Below are positions 1 through 13,170 of a DNA stretch of 64,000 nucleotides, piece by piece. The stretch covers positions 3,472,001-3,536,000 of the forward strand of contig NC_016477.1 in the NCBI RefSeq assembly GCF_000226095.1, read 5' to 3'. Both the position numbers and the translations under genes were made by a program. Position 1 is the stretch's first letter, and each line of letters starts with the position of its first letter. The stretch comes from Thermothelomyces thermophilus ATCC 42464. Taxonomy: Eukaryota; Ascomycota; Sordariomycetes; Sordariales; Chaetomiaceae. Below the pieces are notes generated by a model. It searched no databases. It was not told where the DNA came from and saw only the letters and a list, made by a program, of their open reading frames with translations.

Positions 1-3000
1 ACGATAGTCGGTAGTTAGATGTCGAAATTTGTTCTTTGATAACGAAGGGTCTGACCTTTTTAAAGTCTAGCTTTGTGCTTGGTCGTTTGGTTCGTAAGTT
101 TCGTGCGATTAGGTAGACTTTGTCTCCCCTCTCTAGGCGAGGTCCCTCGAGCCTATGTTTGTCGTAGTAGTTCTTTATTCTGGTTTTAACAAACCCGAGT
201 TCCTTCTTAAGCTTCTTATATAGTGTGTATATCTGTTCTGCTTTGACTGCTGCTCTCGGCACTGTGACCTCTGGTCCTTGCCTAAGGTCTGCTTTATATC
301 TATAGTTCGCGAAGAACGGTGTGACTTTGGTCGTTTCTGTTGGCGTCGTGTTGTAGGCGAGTTGTGCTACTGGTAACAGCATGACCTAGTCATCTTGCTG
401 GTAGTTAATGTAAGAATGGAGATACTACTTGACAACTTGGTTTAGTCGCTCCGTTTGTCCGTCAGTCTGTGGGTGATATGCCGTTGACAGCTTGCTGTTG
501 ACGCCTAATCGTTGTATTAACGCTTGCCAGAACTTTGATGCGAACTTGGTATCTCTGTCGGTGATCCATTCTTGCGGCTAAGCATGTACTAATGTAACTT
601 GCCGATAGATCACGTCTGCTAACTGTTCCGCTATCTAGGACTCCTTGTAGGGAAAGAAGTATACCTATTTAGTCAGGCGATCTACTATAGTAAGAATACT
701 ATCGTAGGTCACTCTTGTGGCTGTGTCCTTGGATTCTGGCAGCTTTATGACGAAGTCTATCGTAACTAAACTCTATAGTTTGTCAGCTATTGGTAGTAGC
801 TAAAGTAGCCCGTACGGCTTATATCATGCCGTTTTGCTCCGATTGTAGATGTCGCAGTTCCGTACGACTTCCTTGACTCGTGTCGTTAACTATGGAAAGT
901 CATAGTGTTTCTTGACTTGTGCGACAGTCTTCGTGACTCCTTTGTGTCCTCCGAGTTTCGACTCGTAGAGTTCTCGAATCATCTGCAGCTATTGATCTTT
1001 GTCGTGGATATACGCTTTGCCTCGGTACCAGAGTTTCCCATCTTTTTCTTCTACTCCGTCAGGTACCACTGGTCCGGGTGCTGCTTGATACTATGCCTCG
1101 TTGATCCTTTCCTCTCGAAAGATTGCGTAGCATTCTAGGAACGAGTCAAGTAGATCATCTTCTACGGGTGTCTACGTTTCGTGATGTAGCGTTCCGTCTG
1201 TTCGTTCCTTGAACAACGGTGGTATTATTCCCGTTCGTCCTTTCGTGTGATCCGTTCGTCGGCTTAAGATGTCCGCTCGTACGTTCTCTTTGCCCTTCTT
1301 GTAGCGGATCTCAAAGTTGAATTCCGCGAGGAATTCTGCCTATCGTATTTGTCGTCCGTTGAGTTCCTTTGTCGTCGTGAAGTATCGTAGGTTCTTGTGA
1401 TCTGTATACACTTGTACCGGTTTAATCGTACCACTGAGGTATAGTTGCTATTCCTTGAAGGCTTCGATAATCGTAAGTAGTTCCTTGTCGTGAATCGGAT
1501 AATTGAGACGTGGTCTGTCGAGCTTCTTTGAAAAGAAGGCTATAGGATATAGCTTCCCTTGTTCGTCTTGTTGTCCCAATTGTCCTCCGATGGCGTAGTC
1601 TAAAGCGTCCGTTTCTACCTCGAATAGCTTCTTAGGGTCTGGCAGTACTAGTATTAGGTCTTTGGTAATGGCGTTCCAGATCTACGTAAATGCTTACTTG
1701 TGTTATTCTTCCTATTGGAATTTAGCATTCTTCTTGGTAAGTTCGTATAAAGGTCGTACGATCGCTCTAAAGTTCCTAATGAACATCTGGTAGAAGTTTG
1801 CAAATCCGATGAAGCTTTGTACTTCCGTGACTGACGTCGGTCGTAGCCAATTCTTGATAGCTTTAACCTTTAAAGGTTCTATCCGGATTTGTCCTAGGGA
1901 TATCTCGTATCCCAGAAACACCGTTTTCCTGACGTAGAATTCGCTCTTTTCCTTGTTAACTGATAGCTTGTACGCGTATAGCGCGTCTAGTACTGCTTTT
2001 ACGTGCTTCTGGTGTTCGTCTATCGTCTTAGAGAAGATGAGTATGTCGTCGAGATAATATACCGCAAATTTGTCGAGAAAGGGTCGGATAGCTTGATTAA
2101 TCAGGGCTTGGAACGTTGCCGGCGCGTTCGTAAGTCCGAATGGCATGACGAGGTACTTATAGTGGCTATAGGGTGTCCTAAAGGCCGTTTTCTACTCGTC
2201 GCCTTCTTTGATCCGTATATAGTTATAGGCCGATAGCAAGTCAAGACGTGTAAAATATTGGGCTCCTGCCAACTAATCTCGGAGCCGTGAGATCAGCGGT
2301 AACGGGTATCGGTTTTTCACGGTCTGTTCGTTGAGTTGCCGATAGTCGACGTATAACCGTAGCTTTCCGTCTTTCTTAGGCATAAACAGGATTAGGTAGC
2401 CTGCTAGCGATGTCGACAGGCGGATATGTCCTCTTCGAAGGTTCTCCTCTAAATATCGCTTAAGTTCTTCGTTCTGTGTCTGGCTTATATGGTAAATCTT
2501 GAAGAACTTTAGTCGTGCTCCTTCCTTGAGCTTGATCTCGTGATCCTATAGGCCATGTTCTGGTAGTCCTTCTAGATGTTTCGGTTCGAATGCTAGGTAT
2601 CCTTTGTATTCCTTTGGTACTTCCCTAGTCTTGTCTCGTCTCTCGGTTTTCTGGTAGTATGCGAACTTGGTTCCGTCTATGGCGATACTGGCGATTTCTC
2701 CTATCTTAACCTACTACTCCTATTGTAGTACTCTGCATTCGTCAACGGAGAGAACAGCTATCGGCGATTCAGCTCGTTCCTCCTGTCGCGATATCGATAT
2801 CGTTGTACCGCCTCTTCCAGAGTCTGTAGTGGTCTGCCTGCCACTATCCGTCTCTTGCGGTAGATCTGTAGGATATGCCTTTCCTCGAGTATTATCCTCT
2901 TGCGATCCTTGCGCGCTCCCTATCTCGCTGGTCGAATATGACTCCGTTCGGGGTTGTAGGTGGCTACTATTCTTCTAGCTAATGTCTAGGTCATAATCTT

Positions 3001-3451
3001 CATACTATGGTAACCCTAATATTATGTCTTTGTCGTTACCCATGTCTACGATGCTAAATATGACTACTATAGTCTTCCCTACCATAGTGATATCGATCGG
3101 TTCGGTCTCTCTACGTACCTATTACGTCGGAAATAGCCCTTTGACTATACCATGCTTCCGCTTTATTCTCTAGGGTATCCGTAGCTGATTTACAAGTGTC
3201 GGCGAAATCAGGTTCATCTCTGCTCCACTATCTACTAGTACAAGCATTTCGTGCCGTTTCCATTGTGCTGTTATCTATAGTCGCTTGTCTTGCCGCCGTC
3301 GTCTAAAGATTGCAGCGATTTCCCATGTTTCTGCCGGGAGGTCTTGGTATAGTGGTCTCTTGCGCCAGTTCCTCCTATACTGCACTACCACTCGCCACTA
3401 CGCAGGCGTTAATGGTTTTCGGGCCCCTTGAAAGGCCCTGACCTGTTTCCC
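1..3451 (-). pseudogene. Pol of copy A (protease-RT-RNase H-integrase), partial
   Basis: Pol frame, entered by -1 slippage at 3445-3451. The protease motif DSGAEMNLISP is intact, its Asp codon starting at 3232. The RT block at 1712-2146 keeps MPFGLTNAPATF and YYLDD. RNase H and the integrase zinc finger and core follow leftward until the sequence runs off the window. Several Gln/Trp codons are TAG. Family: Ty3/gypsy Pol, order PR-RT-RH-INT. Confidence 0.85.
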
Positions 3452-5667
3452 AGGTTAGTGCTAACCTCTTTAGTTGTTCGGCTGATAGCGGCTTTGTCGA
3501 TCGTGCTCATTTCCGTAAGCCATTAGGTGCTTGCGGCTTCCTACCATTAGGTCCGTTCTACTTTCCATCGTACATGCCATAGCTTCGTCTGAAGCTCCCG
3601 AATTCGCAATTTCTTTTCGTCCGCGTGATAGAGGCAATCGTTGCTCCAGCACGAGTCCCATATATCTCGTCCGGTTCCGCAGTACCTAGGCCAGGCTTGT
3701 CTTAGAACTATCGTGATGCTTTCTAGATCGCGGGCTTCGATCTTCTAGAGCAATTCGGCCGCTCTATTTCCTATATTGTAGACCTATTCCATAGGGTACA
3801 AGCCTCCGTCCCTGTTTTCCTGTCGGGTCGGCTAGTGATTGTTTTCGAATTTGTCGCGGAAGTGATATCGGCATTCGTATGCCACACACTGGAACCAGGG
3901 CACTTGCACATGTGCCTCGTGTCGCGGGTGCAGTCGCGTGGCGTTGCCTAGAAGGTATTAGAACTCTTTCCCAAATCCTTCCCATTGTACGTAGACTGTA
4001 GGTACTCCAATGCTAAGATAGGAGTGTTTCTTCTAGTAACTTTCCTATATACGCTCGTCTTTCCCGCGATTCGCTCGCATAAACTGGTATTCTGGGTTCC
4101 GTACGTCGTTGCTAAGTTGCTGGCCGTCAAGATACTCGGTGTAGCTATCGGGCCTATTATATATCACGGGCTATTCTCCTTTGATAGTTTCTACGATACG
4201 TCGGAGTTCCCTTATTTTGTCCTTTATCTTATCGCTCTGCTAGGCAAGTCGAGTCAAGCGCCTATCCCGTTCGTATAGTTCTGTGTTAAGTCGGAAAACT
4301 TCGTTACGGTACTATTCAATTCGTTCCTAGAGGAATAGAGCATTAGGTCCGGGTCTTTCGATTCCTTGAGTGTCGGTTGTCTACGATCCATCCCGCCTCT
4401 ACGTGATTATGAAACCCTACTACCTTAAGGCTAGGAGAATCGAAATTGGCGGTGTATACTCTCCTGCCGTGTCCCATTCGGCGAGACCTGTCTCTGGATC
4501 TACAGTGACCAGTTCGGAGTACGGTGCTTCGTCTTTACCATTGCCATCGTATCCGAGACTGTCCGTGTCACTGCCTTTGTCTTCGTAGCTTGTGGCTGCT
4601 ACTTTAATAACGTCCTTGGTGGTTTCGTCGATAGCCGTAATTTCCTTCCCAGGGGTTGGTTTCCATTCTTTCTTCGGGCTCTAGCATTCTCGCTTATAGT
4701 ACCCTTTCTTTCTGTAGTTATAGCAGGTGACATTGGACTTGTCTTTAGTCGTCTTCTTCTGATCCTGCTTCTACGCTACGTCTACATCTATGGCTCCGGG
4801 GTACGTCCCGTACGAGGTACTGACGTACGCTTGCTTTTTCTTGTCGTTAGCCTTAACCGTGGTTCCGTTTATTCGACCTCGTTTCTACTACTCTTGTGTG
4901 TAGAGTCGATCATCGATTCTAATAGCCTGTATAATGTATTCGTCTAGGGTCTTAGGCCGGTCGTACTTATATAGCTTGTCCTTGACCTTTTCCTTTAGGC
5001 TATTATAGAACAATTATATTAGTGCCTTATCATTAAGCTAAGACTTGAGTATGTCCTATCTAAACTATATGGCATAGGAGGCTACTAACTTGGTCTGTCG
5101 AAGATTGGCGAGTCTTTCTTACGTATAAATCTTCTTATCTTTATCGCCGAAAACCTTTCGAAGCTCTTCTTTGAAACGGTCGTAAGATTGGAAGACTGCC
5201 TGTATAAACGCGTCTCGGTCGTCTTCGTCTTCCTTAGTGAGATAGTCGTTCCACGTAGGCTCGAACCATCTGAGTGCCTTGCCCTCTAGTCTCGTGGCTA
5301 CGTAGAGGACTTTGGCTTTGTCGTCCGGAAACTTGTCGTTATTAAGCCGGAAGTAGGATTAGAGGTTTATTAGGAATCCTACGAGATCCTCCTTGGTTCC
5401 TCCGTATTTACTAGGTAGTTCGATCTTGATACGGCTCGCCTTAGCGGTCTCGAGCGCTTCGATTTTGGCATAGGCCTCGTTAACCAACTTCTGCAAGTAC
5501 TTTTCGCGATTCTCGAGTTCCTTGATTCGAGCTTAAGTAGCCTTGTCTCTCTGGTCTAACTCCTGGATCTGCTACTGGAGTTAACTAAGCTAAGTGAGCA
5601 GCTGTTCGGCTGTGACGTCGATAGCCATGTTGATGTCGAGGTCGAAGTCTCCTCCGTTCTGAACCAT
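3409..5667 (-). pseudogene. Gag of copy A, RIP-mutated
   Basis: Starts ATG GTT CAG AAC at 5667, 27 nt inside the LTR, and ends at TAA 3409-3411. It has 753 codons including the stop, one fewer than copies B-F. The N-terminal coiled-coil and capsid-like part is followed by a CCHC knuckle of which the first and last Cys survive while the second Cys and the His are Tyr, then a long C-terminal extension. Interruptions are TAG/TAA at expected Gln or Trp codons. Pol follows in the -1 frame. Confidence 0.8.
3421..3451 (-). promoter_or_regulatory. -1 frameshift signal, copy A
   Basis: On the minus strand GGGAAAC (3451-3445) in the gag frame reads G GGA AAC, then 6 nt, then the hairpin at 3438-3421 with a loop centred on TTCAA. 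The heptamer is intact in this copy. Confidence 0.75.
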
Positions 5668-5694
5668 GACAAAACAAAGGGAGTAGTAACAACG

Positions 5695-6122
5695 TGTGAC
5701 GAACCTAACTCAGACTTCTTCTGAAAGGGTCCAGACGGAGGTGGATTGAGCAGGACAAGCAGGCAGGTCGTCTGAGGGATTCGGTGAAGCCAAAGGGTTT
5801 ATAACAACACTTAGAGTTGTCTCTTATAGTAATTAACAATGCTCGGTATAAGTACTATGATTGTGATTGTTACTACTGGTAAACTCCTAGAGTCTACTAT
5901 AACGAGTGACTATTTACATGTATATATACTCCTAGGATCACTAGCAGTCGTGGTGATCATTTATACTGGCTTACCTAGCTTATATCGTGAGCCAGTGATC
6001 CTCTGTTGGGATCATTTCTTGCCAAGCGTGATCCTGTCCTGATTGGTCCATCATTCCTTCGGCTTGATTGGCCCGTTCGTGCCAGTGGCTCAGGCGGCAT
6101 CTGCATGCATATTTCCGTGACA
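5695..6122 (-). repeat. 5' LTR of copy A (428 bp)
   Basis: On the plus strand it begins TGTGACGAACC and ends CCGTGACA, so it has TG...CA ends. The U5-side half matches all other copies. The U3-side half matches copy D only. It contains the self-priming site at 5867-5877. Confidence 0.9.
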
Positions 6123-6671
6123 AATGGCCGTTACCTTCTAGGCGACTATAGCCTCTAGTACCTTGCCTACTATTAGTAAGAGCGCTATAGGCCTATAGCT
6201 ACCTAGGGTAAAGTAGGCCTATAGGGGTTTACTGGGCTTATAGAGGACTACTGTCTTAGCCCTTTTAAACTAGGCTAGGAAACAGCCAAGCCGTAGGCTT
6301 TCCAAGGCTAGTATAGCTAGTATCTGGTAGAGCGGCCGCCTATAGGCCTTTAGTAGACCTATAGGGAGGAGGTCCTCCCCTAGGGCCTTCTATAGGGCCG
6401 CTCTAGCTAGTACTACCCTAACTTTGCCTACTATAACCCCTTGGCTCATTTCGAACTTCGGCTCCTAGTGGTCGTTCAGATCCGGGTCGTTAATATCTAA
6501 TAGGTCTGCTTCTAGGTTCGGAAAGAACTTATCGGCCAGTGCTTTAGCCTTCTATTAGTAACTTATAAGCCTTCCTTTAAAGGTTAGGAGCTTTAGAGGG
6601 TCGACCAGTAAGTGGCTTTATAGCCTTATCTACCGCTCTAGCCTCTATAGCAGGTCCGGCCGGTTAGTTAA
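6123..6671 (-). pseudogene. LINE (Tad1-type) fragment: start of reverse transcriptase
   Basis: Read on the minus strand this encodes the first part of a non-LTR reverse transcriptase. A stretch like AALQKALGEDLLP, a KTVVLYKPSKP motif and a SYRPIALL motif ending in GKVLEAI match RT blocks 1-2 of fungal LINEs. TAG replaces Gln/Trp in several places. It continues directly from the fragment at 14154-15061 once copy B is removed and is cut at 6123 by copy A; the rest of RT lies outside the window. Confidence 0.8.
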
Positions 6672-7070
6672 TGTTACGATTTAGCTACATAAGGCGACCC
6701 AGCAAGGCACACAGAACCAATCAGGAACCACAAGACCTAAGGACCAATCAGGAAGTAATCGTAGTGATCGTACTTCGATTAAGACGAGCACTTAGGTAAC
6801 GATCGCAGGATCGTAATAGCGATCGCACGATCAAGACTCGAGGGGGAAGGACAAGGAAATTGTATATAGTCACTCGTTCTAGCGAACTCTAGGAGTTCAC
6901 TAGTGATAGCAATTATAACTTATAGTACCCTAACATTATAAGGAGATAACTAAAGTGTTATTATAAACCCTTTGGCTTTACTAAATCCCTTAGACGACCT
7001 GCTTACTAGCTCTGCTTAATCTACCTTTATCTAAACCCTTTTAGAAGAAGTCTAAGTTAGGTTTATTATA
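6672..7070 (+). repeat. 5' LTR of copy B (399 bp)
   Basis: Begins TGTTACGATTT and ends TTATTATA, which is RIP-altered TTCGTCACA. The U3-side half resembles copy F. The self-priming site AGTGATAGCAA lies at 6902-6912. Confidence 0.92.
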
Positions 7071-7072
7071 TA

Positions 7073-7083
7073 TTGCTATTACT
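7073..7083 (+). other. Self-priming primer binding site, copy B
   Basis: TTGCTATTACT, 2 nt after the LTR. It pairs 10 of 11 with the LTR site AGTGATAGCAA, or 11 of 11 if one C-to-T change is undone. Both sides differ from copy E at the matching position, so pairing is kept by covariation. Confidence 0.7.
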
Positions 7084-7097
7084 CCCTTTGTTCTATT

Positions 7098-9359
7098 ATA
7101 GTTTAGAATAGAGGTGACTTCGACTTCGATACTAACATAGCTACCGACGTCACAGCCGAATAATTACTTACCTAGCTTAGTTAACTCTAGTAGCAGATCT
7201 AGGAGTTAGACTAGAGAGATAAGGCTGCTTAAGCTCGAATCAAGGAACTCGAGAACGGCGAAAAGTACTTGTAGAAATTAATTAACGAGGCCTACGCCAA
7301 AATCGAGACGCTCGAGGCTATTAAAGCGAGCTGTATCAAGATCGAACTACCTAACAAATATAGAGGAACTAAGGAGGATCTTATAGGATTCTTGACAAAC
7401 CTCTAATCCTACTTCCGGCTTAATAACGATAAGTTTCTAGATAAAAAAGCCAAAGTCCTTTATATAGCTATAAGACTAGAGGGCAAGGCACTTAGATAGT
7501 TCGAGCCTATATAGAACGACTATCTTACTAAGGAAGACGAAGACGACTAAGACATATTTATATAGGCAGTCTTCTAATCTTATAACCATTTTAAAGAAGA
7601 GCTTTAAAAGGTTTTTAGCAATAAAGATAAGAAAATCTATATATAAGAAAGACTCGCCAATCTCCGATAGACCAAGTTAGTAGCCTCCTACACCATATAG
7701 TTTAGACAGGACATATTTAAGTCCTAACTTAACGATAAGGTATTGATATAATTATTCTATAATAGCCTAAAGGAAAAGGTCAAAGACAAGCTATATAAGT
7801 ATAATCGACCTAAGACTTTAGATAAATATATTATATAGGCTATTAGAATTAATGATCGGCTCTATATACGAGAGTAGCAGAAACAAGGTCAAACGAATAG
7901 AACTATAGTCAAGGCTAACGACAAGAAAAAACGAACATATACCAGTACCTTATATAGGACGTACCCTAGAGCTATAGATATAGATATAGCGTAAAAGCAA
8001 GACTAGAAGAAGACGACCAAAGACAAGTCCAATGTTACCTACTATAACTACGGAAAGAAAGGGCACTATAAGCAAGAATGTCAAAGCCCGAAGAAGGAAT
8101 AGAAGCTAGTCCCTAGAAAGGAAATCGCGGATATTGACAAAACTACTAAGAATGTTACCAAAGTAGTAGCTACAAGCTACGAAGACAAGGGCAGTGACAC
8201 GGACAGTCTTAGACACGATGGTAACAGTAAAGACGAACAAGTACTGTATTCCGAACTGGTCACTATAGACCTAGAAACGGGTCTTGCCGAATGGGATATA
8301 GCCGGAGAGTACGTACCGCTAATTTCGATTCTCCTAGCCTTAGAGTAGTAGGGTTTTATAGTTATATAGAGGTAGGATAGATTATAGATGACCGATACCT
8401 AAGGAACCGAAAGACCTAGACCTAATGTTCTATTCCTATAGGAACGAATCGAAGGATACCGTAACAAAGTTTTCTGGCTTAACACAGAACTGCGTAAACA
8501 GGATAAACATTTGACTTAACTTGCCTAGTAGAGCGATAAGATGAGGGATAAGACGAGGGAACTCCGACGTATCGTAGAAACTATCAAAGGAGAATAGCTT
8601 ATAGTATATAATGGACCCGACAGCTACGCTAAGTGCTTTGACGATTAGCAACTTAGTAACAATGTATAGAACCTAGAATATCAGTTTATACGCGTAAACC
8701 GCGGAAAAGACGAGCATATATAGGAAAGCTACTAGAAGAAATACTCCTACCTTAGCATTAAAGTACCTACGGTCTACGTATAGTGGGAAGGATTTGAGAG
8801 AGAATTCTAATACCTCCTAGGCAACGCCACGCAATTGTACCCTTGACACAAGGCATATGCGTAAGTGCCCTAGTTCCAATGTATAGCATACGAATGCCGA
8901 TACTACTTCTATAACAAATTCGAGAATAACCACTAGCTGACCCGATAAGGAAATAAGGACAGAAGCTTACGCCTAGTAGAGTAGGTCTACGATATAGGAA
9001 ACAGAGTAGCCGAATTGCTCTAGAAGATTGAAGACCAGAGTCTAGAAAGCATTATAATAGTTCTAAAACAAGCCTAGCCTAGGTACTACGGAATAGGACG
9101 AGACATATAGGACTTATGCTAGAGTAACGATTGCCTCTACTACGCGGACGAAAAGAAGTTGCGAATTTGGGAGCTTTAGATAAAGCTATGGCACGTACGA
9201 CGGAAAGTAGAACGGACCTAATGGTAAGAAGCTATAAGCACTTAATGGCTTATAGAAATGAGTACGATAGACAAAGCTGCTATTAGCCAAACGACTAAAG
9301 AGGTTAGTACTGACCTGGGAAACGGGTTAGGGCCCTTTAAGGGGCCTAAAAACTATTAA
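7098..9359 (+). pseudogene. Gag of copy B, RIP-mutated
   Basis: Start codon is ATA (RIP from ATG) at 7098; the frame runs to TAA at 9357-9359, 754 codons with no indel relative to copy E. TAG and TAA occupy many Gln/Trp codons. It contains the same coiled coil, capsid-like region, knuckle and C-terminal extension as in E. Confidence 0.82.
9317..9347 (+). promoter_or_regulatory. -1 frameshift signal, copy B
   Basis: GGGAAAC at 9317-9323 in the gag frame, 6-nt spacer, hairpin 9330-9347 (arms GGGCCC and GGGCCT). The frame of the downstream protease is -1 relative to gag. Confidence 0.75.
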
Positions 9360-12300
9360 CACCTGTATAGCAACGAGTGGTAGTATAATATAGGAAGAAC
9401 TGCTATAAGAGACTACTATATTAAGACCTCCTAGCAGAAACATAGGAAATTGCTATAATCTTTAGATGACAATAGCACGATAAGCGACTATAGATAATAG
9501 TATAATAGAAACAGCACAAAATACTTGTATTAGTAGATAGTAGAGCAGAGATAAACCTAATTTCGCTAACGCTTATAAATTAGCTATAGATACCCTAGAG
9601 AATGAAGCAGAAGTATGACATAGTCAAAGGACCATTTCTAATATAATAGGTATATAGGGAGACTAAACCAATTGACATTACTATAGCAGGGAAGACTATA
9701 GTAGTTATATTTAGTATCGTAGATATAGGCAACGACAAAGATATAATACTAGGGTTACTATGGCATAAAAATTACGACCTAGACATTAGCTAGAAGAATG
9801 GTAGCTACCTGCAACCCCAAATGGAGTTATATTTAACTAGCGAGATAGGGAGCGCGTAAGGATCGCGAGAGGACGATGCTTAGGGGAAGGCATGTCCTAC
9901 AGATCTACTACAAGAGACGAATAGTGGCAGACAGACCACTACGGACTCTGGAAGAAGTAGTAAAACAATAACGACGATATAATAGGAGGAATAAGCTAAA
10001 CCGTCGATAGCTATTCTCTCTATTAATAAGTACGGAGCACTGTAATTAGAGTAATAGGTCGAGATAGGAGAAATTGCTAGCATTACTATAGATAGAACTA
10101 AGTTTGTATACTATTAGAAAACCGAGAGACGAGACAAGACTAGGGGAGTACCGAAGGAATACAAAGGATACCTAGCATTCGAACCGAAACATCTAGAAGG
10201 ATTACCGGAGTACGGCCTATAGGATTACGAGATCAAGCTCAAGGAAGGAGTATAACTAAAGTTCTTTAAGATTTACTATATAAGCTAAATATAGAATAAA
10301 GAACTTAAGTAATATTTAGAGGAGAACCTTCGAAGAGGACATATCTGCCCGTCGACATCGCTAGTAGGCTACCTAATCCTGTTTATGCCTAAGAAAGACA
10401 GAAAGCTACGGTTATATATTAACTATTGGCAACTTAACAAACAGACCGTAAAAAACCGATACCCATTACCACTAATCTTATAGCTCCGAGATTAGTTAGC
10501 AGGAGCCTAATATTTTACACGTCTTAACTTGCCATTAGCCTATAACTATATATAGATCAAAGAAGGCAACGAGTAGAAAACGGCCTTTAGGACACCCTAT
10601 AGCCACTATAAGTACCTTGTCATGCCATTCGGACTTACAAACACGCCGGCAACGTTCTAAGCCCTAATTGATCAAGCTATCCGACCCTTTCTCGACAAAT
10701 TTACGATATATTATCTCGACAATATACTTATCTTCTCTAAGACAATAGACGAACACCGGAAGTACATGAGAGTAGTACTAGACATGCTATATATATATAA
10801 GTTATTAGTTAATAAGGAAAAGAGCGAATTCTATGTTAGGAAAATGGTATTTTTAGGGTATAAAATATCCCTAGGACAAATTCGAATAGAACCTTCAAAG
10901 GTTAAAGCCATTAAGGATTAGCTATAACTAACGATAGTTACAGAAGTACAAAGCTTCATCAGATTTATAAACTTCTACCAAATATTTATTAGGAACTTCA
11001 GAGCGATCATACGACCTTTATACAAACTTACTAAGAAGAATGCTAAATTCCAATAGGAAGGACAATACAAGCAAGCATTTATATAGATCCGCGACGCCAT
11101 TATTAAAGACCTAGTACTAGTACTACTAGATCCTAAGAAACTATTTGAGGTAGAAACGGACGCTTCGGACTATGCTATTAGAGGACAATTAGGATAACGA
11201 GACAGATAAGGAAAGCTACATCCCGTAGCCTTCTTTTTAAAAAAGCTTGACGGACTACATCTTAATTATCTAATCCACGACAAGGAACTACTTACAATTG
11301 TTAAAGCTTTTAAGGAATAGCAACTATACCTTAGCAGCATAATCAAACTAATATAAGTATATATAGATCATAAGAACCTACAATACTTTATAACGATAAA
11401 GGAGCTTAACGGATGACAAATACAATAGGTAGAATTCCTTGTAGAATTCAACCTCGAGATCCGCTATAAGAAGGGCAAGGAAAACGTATAAGCAGATATC
11501 TTAAGCCGACGAACAGGTCATATAGAAGGACAAACGGAAACAATGCTACTATTATTCAAGGAACAAATAGACAGGACGTTACATCACGAAACGCAGGCAC
11601 CTATAGAAGATAATCTACTTGACTTGTTCCTAGAGTATTACGCAATCTTTCGAGAAGAAAGGACCGACAAGACATAGTATTAAACGGTACCTAGACTAGT
11701 AATACCTAACAGAGTCGAAGAAAGAGATAGGAAACTCTAGTACCGAGGCAAAGTGTATATCTACGATAAAGATCAATAGCTGCAAATGATTTAAGAACTC
11801 CACGAATCGAAACTTAGAGGATACAAAGGAGTCACGAAAACTGTCGTACAAGTCAAGAAATACTACAACTTTCTACAGTTAACAGCACGAGTTAAGGAAG
11901 TCGTACGAAGCTATAACATCTGCAATCGAAGCAAAATGGCATAATACAAGCTATATAGGCTACTTTAGCCACTGCTAATACCTGACAAACCATAGAGTTT
12001 AGTCATAATAGACTTCATTATAAAGCTGCCAGAATCCAAGGACATAGCTATAGAAGTGATCTACGATAGTATCCTCACTATAATAGATTGCCTGACTAAA
12101 TGGGTATACTTCTTCCCCTATAAGGAATCCTAGATAGCTAAATAGCTAGCAGACGTAATCTATTGGCAAGTTACATTAGTATATACTTAGCCGTAAGAAT
12201 AGATTACCAACAAAGACACCAAATTCACATCGAAGTTCTAGCAAGCGTTAATACAACGATTAGGCATTAATAGCAAGCTGTTAATGGCATATTACCTGCA

Positions 12301-13170
12301 AACCGACGGACAAACGGAGCGACTAAACCAAGTCGTCAAATAGTATCTCCGTTCTTACGTTAACTATTAGCAAAACGACTAGGTTATATTATTACTAATA
12401 GTATAACTTGCTTATAATACGACGCTAATAGAAATAACCAAGGTTATACTATTCTTCGCGAACTATAGATATAAAGCAGACCTTAGACAAGGACTAGAGA
12501 TCATAGTGCCAAGAGTAGCAGTCAAAGCAGAACAAATGTACGTACTATATAAAAAGCTTAAAAAGGAACTCGAGTTTGTCAAAACAAGGATAAAGAACTA
12601 CTACGACAAATACAGGCTCAAGGGACCTCGCTTAGAGAGGGGAGACAAAGTTTACCTAATCTTATAATACCTACGAACCAAACGACTAAACAAGAAGCTA
12701 GACTTCAAAAAATTAGGACTATTCATTATCAAAGAGCAAATCTTAACATCTAACTATTGACTATCGTTACTATTATCTATACGACTATAGATAGACATTT
12801 TTTATATTTTACTCTTGGAACCAGCGCCGAAGGACGCCAAGATTGCTATAAACATTGAAGCAGAAGACAAAGAGAAAGAATAGGACGTCGAAGAAATTCT
12901 AGATTTACGTATCGTCAACGGAGAACTATAATATCTAGTTAAATAGCTTGATTTTAGACTAGAAGATAACTTATAGGAACCTATTAAGAACCTAAATTGC
13001 CCTAAGAAACTTTAGCAGTTCTACCAGAGAAACCCTAATCGACTAAAAGTAATAAACTAGAAACTAACCCAAAATCGGCTAGCAAAGATAGATCTAAAGG
13101 AACTTCAGGATACACGGTATCCCAAAGCTATCCGAAATCGGCAGACAGGCGAGATAGGGTCAAAGAAGAC
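9317..13170 (+). pseudogene. Pol of copy B with C-terminal chromodomain
   Basis: PR-RT-RNase H-integrase-chromodomain in the -1 frame; the end near 13170 is approximate. The protease motif is DSRAE (Gly to Arg). RT carries a YLDN-like motif from YLDD. Integrase shows a TDGQTER motif. The chromodomain at about 12885-13000 reads DVEEILDLR, then a YLVK block, then EP..NLN. Its 3' end overlaps the antisense gene tail to tail. Confidence 0.82.

Larger units (their letters stand above)
1..6122 (-). mobile_element. Chromovirus copy A (Ty3/gypsy), 3' part beyond window
   Basis: Minus-strand LTR retrotransposon of the same family as copies B-F. Its 5' LTR, gag and most of pol are visible; the window begins inside integrase, so the chromodomain, antisense gene and 3' LTR are missing. 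It is inserted in the RT domain of the host LINE, whose sequence resumes at 6123. The base right after the LTR starts AATGG, the predicted target duplication, which cannot be checked because the other end is outside the window. RIP damage is moderate: the protease DSGAE motif and the frameshift heptamer survive. Confidence 0.92.
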
